The position numbers and the translations under genes are program-made. A stretch of 40,262 nucleotides of DNA from an uncultured Bacteroidota bacterium (lineage in GTDB: Bacteria > Bacteroidota > Bacteroidia > Chitinophagales > Chitinophagaceae), in contig CAIQUX010000128.1 in the NCBI GenBank assembly GCA_903875055.1, positions 1 through 40,262 of the forward strand, given 5' to 3'. The notes below the pieces were generated by a model. The model had not been told where the DNA came from. It ran no database searches and saw only the letters and a program-made list of their open reading frames with translations. This document shows positions 10,701-15,246 of this stretch, piece after piece; the first letter of the stretch is position 1; each line of letters starts with the position of its first letter.

Positions 10701-12016
10701 GGCGTACACACAAAACTATAGGGACCGACACCACCTGATTGAGAGACCACCGAAATGGAATCTAAACTGAACTGATCATGACATGGCGGATTTGAACTCA
10801 CACTTAAGTTAGGTGCGCCCAAGGCCAATACTGACGGACGATTCAAGGTTGTGTCCAACGTACACCCCCCCGCATCTTTTACGGTATAGGTCACCGGTGT
10901 TCCTCCTGAAACCGCATACACGGTATAGCCAGGCATAGATGCAGTAAAGGTTCCGGCTGATACCGGCAAGCCTCCGCCTACAGCCTTATACTGATAAGGA
11001 GAAAGACCATTGACGCCGCGCACCGTATCAAGATATTTCATGGCCACACAATCAAAACCCGAATGTATCGAATCCTTGAACGGAGCAGGTACTGTAAAGA
11101 CAAGACTCACAGTGGTTGAATCCGATTTACCGCAGAGATCAAAGAACTGATTGGCAATGGGTGTAACCGTATAAGTACCCGGGGCCATATTACCGCCGAA
11201 ATCTATCTTGATGGAGTCAGTTGCATTACCAAAAAAGGCCGGGCTATTATTAGGAGCCGGATTCGAACAACCTGAACAGTTAAGCGGTGTGACGGTAAAT
11301 GAAGAAGTAGCCAAACCGGAGACATTCAAATCGGCACCACCCACGGATGTGGCTGCGGGGCCTATCTGGTCGCAACGGACCGGCTCTGATAAACGTATCT
11401 TCACAAACGATACCGGTGAACAAGGATCAAAAGGCGCTACGGAAAGAAGATAAGGTTTCTTGTTGTCAGAAATATTGGCGGTCGAACCGTTGAAGTTCAA
11501 CGTGAAACCCGATGTATTACCCCCCCCCGGATTACTGATCCCTATGATATAAATATTTCCTGCTGTGATGGTCACATTCGGTTCAAAATTGGCTGCTGGC
11601 AAGCCCCCGGTCAGAATGCCCGTGGCACCATTTCCTGCTGCATTACATTCAACGATTGTTGTCAGTGAACCACAACCTGTTGTGGTGATATCCCACAAAG
11701 CCCAATCAAGATCAGATGCTGTTGAGGCACTGTCATTGGAGTTTAATCTGAAATTCAGTGTCCCGGTCGTATAACAAGTGAACCTGTAATAGACCCAGTT
11801 TGAAGCATAAGCAAACGTTCCGGTCGAACTCGCACAAGTGACCATCGGATTGAATGCCGGTGCTGTCGTATATGAATAATTTGTAACCACAGTATTTCCA
11901 CAAATCGAACGGGCACTGCAAGGGGTCGTACTCTCACATTGATTCAGAAGTACCTGCGCATTGCCTTGCAACATAAAACCGACAAGTAGGACAAGAGAGG
12001 TAATAATTCTTTTCAT
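1799..12016 (-). CDS. Giant repetitive T9SS surface protein with gliding-motility-type C-terminal domain
   Basis: A 3405-residue exported protein, probably a cell-surface adhesin related to SprB-type gliding adhesins. It opens with a clear signal peptide (MKRIITSLVLLVGFMLQGNA, then Q). About 250 residues follow that look like a putative pre-peptidase/Ig-like region. Next are Ser/Thr/Gly/Pro-rich SprB-like repeats to about residue 1000, three tandem ~440-residue modules (about 1012-2335), and a second run of about a dozen 75-85-residue SprB-like repeats (C-x-G-x-x-x-G pattern followed by GGTxxYTYS and AGTYTVTVxDANxC). The last ~90 residues are a CHU_C/type B T9SS sorting domain (IPNAFSPNGDQVNDEF, IYNRWGKRVW, WDG). 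Many regularly placed Cys residues are present. It has its own promoter and terminator, so it is probably a single-gene unit. The ligand cannot be read from the sequence. Confidence 0.93.
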   Translation of the reverse strand: MKRIITSLVLLVGFMLQGNAQVLLNQCESTTPCSARSICGNTVVTNYSYTTAPAFNPMVTCASSTGTFAYASNWVYYRFTCYTTGTLNFRLNSNDSASTASDLDWALWDITTTGCGSLTTIVECNAAGNGATGILTGGLPAANFEPNVTITAGNIYIIGISNPGGGNTSGFTLNFNGSTANISDNKKPYLLSVAPFDPCSPVSFVKIRLSEPVRCDQIGPAATSVGGADLNVSGLATSSFTVTPLNCSGCSNPAPNNSPAFFGNATDSIKIDFGGNMAPGTYTVTPIANQFFDLCGKSDSTTVSLVFTVPAPFKDSIHSGFDCVAMKYLDTVRGVNGLSPYQYKAVGGGLPVSAGTFTASMPGYTVYAVSGGTPVTYTVKDAGGCTLDTTLNRPSVLALGAPNLSVSSNPPCHDQFSLDSISVVSQSGGVGPYSFVCTPTYAGTIYSPSVAAPTKWKNLVFPGLGTTFTITVTDANGCTKTGLKNLVNPTLLVMPTPSVTNPLCFGDSTGKLCFNTATTGTPNFLYSMVPMYSNATFTTTPNYCFNNLPAGTYTLTVSDANSCIGTTTKVLSQPAVIAINTTAATIVAPTCPNNCNGTYQPIATGGTGGKKFYKLPYNAGLGQYADSVVSSVAPNNKFLNLCAGTYTILAKDAQNCTVTATVTLSLPPKPHMNIGAITPVACFGGTGTIPVTITNGTPTYTAGSYMYQPSPVSGMTTSAGGPGGTIGSYTSVPAGTYNLIIMNANGCSDTAFGVVMTQPPAPVTYSSVVVDSVLCFGSATGQITAQATGGTLGANSYEYAIKFGAGAFSAFSAPTLAPYVFTSLVAGTYTIRVRDHNLCSKDTVVTVKQPTKLDLLVSSTTATCFGTTAGQICVVDTGGVPGYRYKLGIFGTYSAFQPAGSNFCYNTLAAGSYFVFTIDSKGCLDTVAATIASIPLPIVSFTATPYDTVCNGTAITLCGTGADTYTWTGGIFDCTAITATLGAHQYIVTGTNTTTGCKNKDTADVLINPIPVLTDPTDQVRCNNTATAAVNFISSVPNSTFSWVNNTPSIGLLASGTGSSIPPFLAQNTTNLPVVATITVTATGPAPDFCVGATQSFTITVNPDAFISLTSAAVTNAQTLCINDVLTDITYAVSGGGTGATVSGLPAGIFGTFSGGVMTIHGSPSGPAGVYPYTVTTTGTCLQSSASGTITINPDATLSLSSPAGTNAQTLCINTTLFNITYAVGGTGNNGTVAGLPTGVTGAYAGGVVTISGSPSVSGLFTYTVTATGTCANATTTGTINVTPLQNPAFSYPSSTYCQTGVNPSPTITGTPGGTFSYTGPGTLQLNPSTGLVTLISSNLGTYTIKYVTNGPCPDSSTFLFTITLAPTAGFSYASASYCQNGTDPLPVFAPGASAGVFSALPATLSFVSTGTGQIDLSASASGTYTVTNFIAAAGGCAPASASTVVTIDSTTILTDPANQIVCDNTATAAVTFISTVGGSTYGWVNDTPSIGLLASGTGNIPPFIAQNTSAVPVVATITVTPTGPAPDFCTGLPQSFTITVKPHAFISLTSAAGTDAQTLCINDVLTDITYAVSGGGTGATVSGLPAGLFGTFSGGVMTIHGSPSGPAGVYAYTVTTTGTCAQTSASGTITVSPDATLSLSSAVGTNAQTLCINTTLFNISYAVGGTGTFGTVAGLPTGVNGSYAGGVVTISGSPSVSGLFTYTVTATGTCANATTTGTINVTPLQNPAFSYTLSTYCQTGVNPTPTITSAGGTFSYTGPGTLQLNTSTGLVTLNTSNLGTYTIKYVTSGPCPDSSTVNLTITTAPTAGFSYASASYCQNGTDPSPVFAAGASAGVFSAVPATLVFISTTTGQIDLSLSPAGTYTVTNFIAAGGGCAAATATTVVTIDPTTILTDPADQVRCNNSPTAAVNFITTVPQTTIGWTHNATAAIGIPTSGTGNIPSFIPVNTGSTPIVVTFTVNPTGPAPNFCTGLSQQFTLTINPDAKLILTSAAGTNVQSVCINTPITTIAYATGGSATSANMSGGLAPNLTGVYTPGVMTISGSPNAPGTYTYSVTATGTCASTTATGTITVNPNATLTLTSSAASTNQNVCRYVPITNITYTVGATGNNSTVTGLPPGVTSAGTTSVTISGTPNVPGTYTYTVTATGTCGPATSTGTIVVNPLQDPTFTYPNPTNCQFGTTSPNVLVTPGGTFSHTGVGTLSINTSTGVINLGTSSVGVYTIKYVTPGPCKDSTTLTITITNAPSAQFHYASSNYCQSAANPSPIYNGPPTPSSGGVYTSSGAGLVFAVSPPALNGTIDLLASTPGTYDVYNTIAASGVCPSVADTFTVTITSKPTLSFVSSTQAWCNPNCNGTVTTSVAGGNGVYNYTIAPGGVVSAAGVASSLCAGTVYTITVTDGIGCTGTLTATVTTTPSPTVTAVGVNTSAPFATDGTALATPAGGSGSYTFSIAGTGSPSINAAGAASNLQGGPINCITYTITVTDSHGCTGTTTVCIYEPGALICNQSHTNVSCFGGSNGTLHDTIYGGTVPYTLVSATGPLGPIVFSPAVPVNVISATGLPAGNYTVTWKDAANIPCSNIITITEPAVLSFTAPVISTPSCSPGCDGTLTITATGGTGTKVYSITSPAGMTCNALPGAVAGSFNVLGVGTYTILVTDANNCTKTTTVQINASPNPTVNLNHINPLCHDNCNGSIVSNAGAGTPAFTYAIVSPAGAVCVPTQSSPASGNFTTLGGGTYTVVVSDSKGCTVTGTQILVNPAALYLNPPVTVSPSCNGSCNGSVTLSGGGGTPGYTYSLTTPLTTNATGIFNLLCAGTYTVSVKDTKNCTSSGTVQLTDPPILTWTTTTHTNITCNGSGNGTISTAATGGTGTIEYSRNNGVTYFPSGNFTSLSAGTYTIIAKDANNCTITTSFTIIEPPVLTLGNPTVVNVSCNGANDGTISITAGGGTPGYTYLLTPTSATNTTGNFTNLAANTYTVKVTDAAGCTKSVTSILITQPAPLVFTLVNHQDVACFGESTGTITVNSQGGTPAITYSLVPNIGTQGPTGFFSGLPAGTYTVKAKDAHNCIVSSIVTITQGPQIIFLDVTMTEPICHGDANGSISFTVIGGTGQLKFKINGGPLQTDTVFNDLLAGNYLLTVVDALACSKDTMIVVTEPEPVGAILNLQGANCVNSEDGKAIIIGTGGRGGYKYYLTPGLHINKSGIFVGLPAGTYLLRVVDTAGCEYRTNITINPPANPLANTITKQDLACNGVGNEGTATANVAGGTPPYTFMWNTKPPQTTAKASTLYFGYYDVTVTDANGCEVKDTVYIEEGPCCEVAFIPNAFSPNGDQVNDEFRVLTTAGVELIQLEIYNRWGKRVWSTIDYRRGWDGTIDGKDAAIDTYYYILRYKCTRDNGTYTKKGDLILIR
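2130..5000 (-). repeat. SprB-like repeat run in the C-terminal third of the giant protein
   Basis: About a dozen imperfect units of 75-85 codons carry the pattern xxVSCNGxxNGTIxxTAxGGTxxYTYSL ... AGTYTVxVxDAxxCT. They resemble the SprB repeat family of Bacteroidota surface proteins. The units vary in length and are diverged at the DNA level. Confidence 0.75.
5010..8980 (-). repeat. Three tandem ~1.32-kb modules inside the giant gene
   Basis: Each module begins with a sequence like LTDPxDQVRCNNTATAAV (coding near 8980, 7660 and 6340). It continues through the same series of sub-blocks (SLTSAAGTNAQTLCIN, TYAVGGTGN, FSYASASYCQNGTDP). The first two copies remain close at the DNA level. The third is more diverged. 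The spacing is about 1.31-1.32 kb, or about 440 residues. Confidence 0.85.
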
Positions 12017-12065
12017 AAACTTATATATTAAAGTAAAACAATTGTTATTTCTGCGAATTGAAAGG

Positions 12066-12097
12066 CTAAAGTAATGTGAAAACCGCTGTGGGACAAA
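12066..12097 (-). promoter_or_regulatory. Promoter of the giant surface protein gene
   Basis: Read on the minus strand: TTTG (12094-12097), 20 bp spacer, TACTTTAG (12066-12073). This is one mismatch from TAnnTTTG. It lies in the 100-bp gap behind lpxH, and the untranslated leader would be about 45 bases. Confidence 0.5.
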
Positions 12098-12116
12098 CTT
12101 TTTTTGTCATGAAATC

Positions 12117-12887
12117 TCAATATTTGACCAGACGGGTTTCTTTGCCGTCAAAAACGGCATAGGTATTAAACGTAATCCAGTCGCCGATATTGATAAAAGT
12201 GGCTTCAGCATTGAGTTTCAACACACAAGGAATATGCCGGTGCCCGAATATGAAATAATCATATGTGTTGCGTTGCAGTAACTCATTAGCGTATAGAAGC
12301 TGATATTCCTTGTCGTGTGACTTCATTTCAAGATCTTCGTACTTATGCTTGGGACCCAGACGGCTGAAGTAATCGGCCAGCCGTAATCCGATATCGGGAT
12401 GCAACTGACGATAAATAAACTGAGACAGGGGATGATGAAGAAGTCCTTTCAGCAAACGATATTTCTTGTCTTCCTTGGCCACCCCGTCGCCATGCCCAAG
12501 ATGAAAAAGCTTACCTCCGATCGTGAAGGTTTGCGCCGACTTGTATACCCTGGCATTCAGTTCCTGTTCGAAATAGCCATGCATCCAAAGATCGTGGTTG
12601 CCGGTGAAAATGATCAGGTCGATACCCATGTCTGATAGTTCGGCCAGTTTACCCAGAAACCGCACCGCGCCTTTAGGGACCACCCTTTTGTATTCCATCC
12701 AGGAATCGAACAGATCACCGAGGAGATAAATCTGTTGTGCATCGTGCTTGATGCTGTCGAGCCATTGACAAACCCTGACTTCGCGTTGACGGGTGGCTTC
12801 ATAATCGGGTATGCCGAAATGAAAATCCGAAGCGAAATAGATCTTTTTCCCTTCCTGTAATACGATATGTTCCGATGCCAAACTCAT
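12117..12887 (-). CDS. lpxH: UDP-2,3-diacylglucosamine diphosphatase (LpxH-like)
   Basis: A calcineurin-like metallophosphoesterase of 256 residues. It is expected to cut UDP-2,3-diacylglucosamine to lipid X and UMP in lipid A synthesis at the inner face of the cytoplasmic membrane. The two-metal motifs are all visible in order: D-F-H (Asp21, His23), GDLFD (57-61), GNHD (96-99), His in HLGHGDG (132) and GHRH (215-218). The length and the basic, aromatic middle part (residues 140-180) fit LpxH-type enzymes. I use the ATG at 12887; the frame is open one TTG codon further. The neighbouring giant gene has its own promoter. No other lpx gene is present here, so the substrate is inferred from the family. 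Confidence 0.85.
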   Translation of the reverse strand: MSLASEHIVLQEGKKIYFASDFHFGIPDYEATRQREVRVCQWLDSIKHDAQQIYLLGDLFDSWMEYKRVVPKGAVRFLGKLAELSDMGIDLIIFTGNHDLWMHGYFEQELNARVYKSAQTFTIGGKLFHLGHGDGVAKEDKKYRLLKGLLHHPLSQFIYRQLHPDIGLRLADYFSRLGPKHKYEDLEMKSHDKEYQLLYANELLQRNTYDYFIFGHRHIPCVLKLNAEATFINIGDWITFNTYAVFDGKETRLVKY

Positions 12888-12968
12888 CAACGTGTAAATA
12901 TACTATTCCGATCAGTTGTGGTTCTGTTTTTTTCGGAACATCCTGCAGAGAACACACGTTTTTTTAAA

Positions 12969-13227
12969 AAGAAAGAAGCTTCAGCCTCGGTTCGTGTCCT
13001 CACGAAACGAAAGAGGTAAAGAAATGGTGGTCCGTGAAGACACGTACAACGGCAAAGGACACGTACCTCGGCAAAGAGAATATAAAAAGAAAGAAGCTGT
13101 CTCTCAGCCTCGGTTCGTGTCCTCACGAAACGAAAGAGCTAAAGAAACGGTGGTCCGTGAAGACACCTACCACGGCAAAGGACACGTACCACGGCAAAGA
13201 GAATATAAAAAGAAAGAAGCTGTCTCA
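12969..13227. repeat. 123-bp tandem duplication with palindromic GGTTCGTG cores
   Basis: Two copies with a 123-bp period (12982-13104 and 13105-13227) differ at only a few bases and follow a partial unit. Each holds the core GGTTCGTG-TCCT-CACGAA (12989-13008, 13112-13131) and degenerate relatives such as GGTCCGTGAAGACAC and AGGACACGTACC. The region lies upstream of lpxH and downstream of the gene ending at 13374. Open frames across it are products of the repeat. Confidence 0.85.
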
Positions 13228-13359
13228 AAAGACTTTTTTTTACCGCAAAGAGCGCAAAGTTTTTTCGCAGAGATACGCAAAGCCTTCTTTCTCTGCGTTC
13301 TTTGCGTGTTTTTCCATTGCGTACGTTGCGGTTAAAGCCACTACTGAGACAGCCTCTTT
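13213..13359. mobile_element. MITE-like 147-bp imperfect inverted-repeat element
   Basis: The ends AAAGAAGCTGTCTCA (13213-13227) and TGAGACAGCCTCTTT (13345-13359) are inverted repeats matching at 14 of 15 positions. The inner parts also mirror each other imperfectly: TTTACCGCAAAGAGCGCAAAG on the left, and a reverse-complement-like segment ending TTGCGGTTAA on the right. The whole element could fold into one long hairpin. No coding frame is inside. This fits a non-autonomous transposable element or a REP-like unit. No transposase is in the window. Confidence 0.65.
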
Positions 13360-13373
13360 CATATCACTCAGGG

Positions 13374-14279
13374 CTAAATCGAGCTCAAGGCCACATTTTG
13401 CCTGTTGACCTGTCCGAGTTTCACCTTCAGGTTTTCGATCGTAACCGATGCATAGCCTTCGAAGATGATGCTCAAGGTGTACTCGCCTTGTGTCACAGGT
13501 TTAAACCTGAATATACCCGCTTTTGAGGTAAAGACCGTGGTGTTTGTTTCACCGCTCAACGTCACGGCAACCTTTTTCAGGGCCAGGGTATCATCCTTGT
13601 CCGTTACTTTTCCATACAGTTGCGTCGTGGTGCTTGATGGATCGATGATGGAACGGGCATGTTTATACGAAGAAACAAAGTCGGGTTTGGTTGGTTTAAA
13701 GCTCACCATGGTCCTGTCCATCTGCTCGTTGAGTATCACATCGATCTCTTTGATCAGCGCCTTTATGTTGGCCGTATAGGTTTCTTTGATCGCTTTAGCG
13801 GTTCGTGGCTTAGGCACCGAATTGCTGTAATCGTTGATCGAGGTTTGCAGGGATGCTATCATGGCTGCACTGATACCATAGGGCGCAATCGCTGTAGCGT
13901 TGGCATTGGCTGCCGTATAAATATTCTGACAATTAGGTGCCAGCATATCATCCTTCATACGTTGCAAGGTAGAAAGTGGAAAATCAACAGCATCCTTCAA
14001 TGTATTGTTGTTGGTTGCGCTGGCATAGGCGTACACGATACCGGCAATATCAGCGGCATTCTGACTCAGGTTTCTTTTGGCCACCTTTTTGTCAACGGCA
14101 ATACCGCTGATGACGGCACTTTCTGACGTGACATTGGTGATAAGGGCCGAGAGCCTGGTTTTGAAGTTGGTAAAGGAAACCACAAAGGCGGCATTCGGTG
14201 TTATGATAGCCGTATTATCATCGCAGAGTTGTTTCACGGTGCGGTACATATTCAATTTTGATTCATTTCTTGACGTCAT
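13374..14279 (-). CDS. Hypothetical protein with C-terminal carboxypeptidase-regulatory-like domain
   Basis: A 301-residue protein of unknown role. Residues 1-210 are helical, Ala/Thr/Asn-rich and without a recognised motif. They begin MTSRNESKLNMYRTVKQL and contain Tyr/Ala repeats such as YAYASATNNN. The last ~80 residues (LYGKVTDKDDTLALKKVAVT ... GIFRFKPVTQGEYTLSIIFEGY) are a beta-sandwich of the carboxypeptidase-regulatory/CNA-B-like type common in Bacteroidota. No signal peptide is visible. I use the ATG at 14279, which follows an A-rich leader. The frame stays open for another 139 codons only because it crosses the 21-bp repeat array, whose period is a multiple of three. Repeat-rich DNA flanks the gene on both sides. 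Confidence 0.75.
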   Translation of the reverse strand: MTSRNESKLNMYRTVKQLCDDNTAIITPNAAFVVSFTNFKTRLSALITNVTSESAVISGIAVDKKVAKRNLSQNAADIAGIVYAYASATNNNTLKDAVDFPLSTLQRMKDDMLAPNCQNIYTAANANATAIAPYGISAAMIASLQTSINDYSNSVPKPRTAKAIKETYTANIKALIKEIDVILNEQMDRTMVSFKPTKPDFVSSYKHARSIIDPSSTTTQLYGKVTDKDDTLALKKVAVTLSGETNTTVFTSKAGIFRFKPVTQGEYTLSIIFEGYASVTIENLKVKLGQVNRQNVALSSI

Positions 14280-14442
14280 TTTATTTAGTTTTTTGTTGTT
14301 TAAAAAAATTACTTGATAAAGGCAGGTTATGGACATGATGTTTTTCAACGTTCTATGCATGGAAGGTGAGCGGCAGAAAGGCAACGCATGAGAGATACCC
14401 ATAAGTGTAAAGAATCCATTCTTCCTTGTTTGACTGTCATTC

Positions 14443-14652
14443 GTCATTACACGCCTGAGAGAAGTCATTACATGCCTGTAAAAAGTCATTACACACCTGT
14501 CAAAAGTCATTACACGACTGAGAGAAGTCATTACACACCTATCAAAAGTCATTACACGCCTAAGAGAAGTCATTACACGGATGCTATTTGTCATTACGTC
14601 AGTGTCATTTTCCATTACACGACTGCACGCTGTCATTGTGTCCGTGTAGATG
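14443..14652. repeat. Ten units of a 21-bp tandem repeat (core GTCATTACAC)
   Basis: The core starts at 14443, 14464, 14485, 14506, 14527, 14548, 14569, 14590, 14611 and 14632, an exact 21-bp period. The first seven units are nearly perfect (GTCATTACAxRCCT plus a purine-rich tail). The last three are degenerate. Extra GTCATT words stand at 14436 and 14604. The array begins about 165 bp upstream of the start of the gene at 14279. The 21-bp period equals two helical turns, which would suit a phased protein-binding array, although no binding protein can be named. Confidence 0.85.
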
Positions 14653-14985
14653 ATGTTTGTATGATTTGAGTAAAGATTGCGCTCCTTTTTGTTCATGATA
14701 GTCCTTCTTTTTATGACCGAAACTTCGCTGCAGATGGGGTTTTCTTAGGTGCAGATAGGGGTTGCAGTCCTGAACAAACCTAAACAGACTGTCAGAATCA
14801 AAAAAGCGGTTTTTATTCAGCGAGCATTATTTTTATTCAGCAGGGGAAAATGGCTATAGATGGGATTTTTTGGAGCTGAAAAACAGCCAAAAATGAAACA
14901 TCGGGAAGCTGAAAAACAGGTTTTTTGCGTTTTTACAGGCTTTTTCTGCGATGGAAAAGTGGCTTCGATTTCGATACGGGAAGCA
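14653..14985. other. Intergenic stretch without a recognised gene
   Basis: T-rich and A-rich DNA with short direct repeats: TTTTTATTCAGC near 14812 and 14830, and GCTGAAAAACAG near 14875 and 14908. I see no coding frame with plausible composition and no RNA gene. Confidence 0.5.
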
Positions 14986-15216
14986 GCGGAAAGAAGTGTG
15001 ATTTTTTTGTTCTGCTTGTTGATAGACAGAACCAACGAATGCCTTTCTGGTAAATGGTTCGTGAGGACACGAACCATGGCTGAGCGGAAAGAAGTGTGAT
15101 TTTTTTGTTCTGCTTGTTGATAGGCAGAACCAACGAATGCCTTCTAAATGGTTCGTGAGGACACGAACCATGGCTGAATGGTAAATGGTTCGTGAAGGAC
15201 ACGAACCATGGCTGAG
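14986..15216. repeat. 98-bp tandem duplication plus third palindrome (ATGGTTCGTG hairpins)
   Basis: A 98-bp unit starting GCGGAAAGAAGTGTGATTTT occurs at 14986 and 15084; the second copy lacks about four bases. Each copy ends in a palindrome with stem ATGGTTCGTG and loop AGGA (15054-15077 and 15148-15171). A third palindrome with loop AAGGA follows at 15185-15209. Each palindrome is followed by GGCTGA. The same GGTTCGTG core occurs in the 123-bp repeat on the other side of the gene at 13374-14279. Confidence 0.85.
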
Positions 15217-15246
15217 AATTCAATCGTATTTTTAGAACAAACCAAA

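Noticed and set aside
12887-13408. Overlapping frames on both strands in the 123-bp repeat
   Set aside because: They arise from the tandem repeat, whose period is a multiple of three, and are not conserved-looking proteins.
14388-14669. 93-codon plus-strand frame with a heptapeptide repeat (SHYTPxK)
   Set aside because: The 21-bp period keeps all frames open. No promoter is seen, the last third loses the pattern, and composition is odd. Kept only as a repeat.
14280-14696. 139-codon N-terminal extension of the gene at 13374-14279
   Set aside because: It runs through the repeat array. The ATG at 14279 follows a normal A-rich leader.
14443-15216. CRISPR array
   Set aside because: The repeats are contiguous or palindromic, without unique spacers of constant length, and no cas genes are near.
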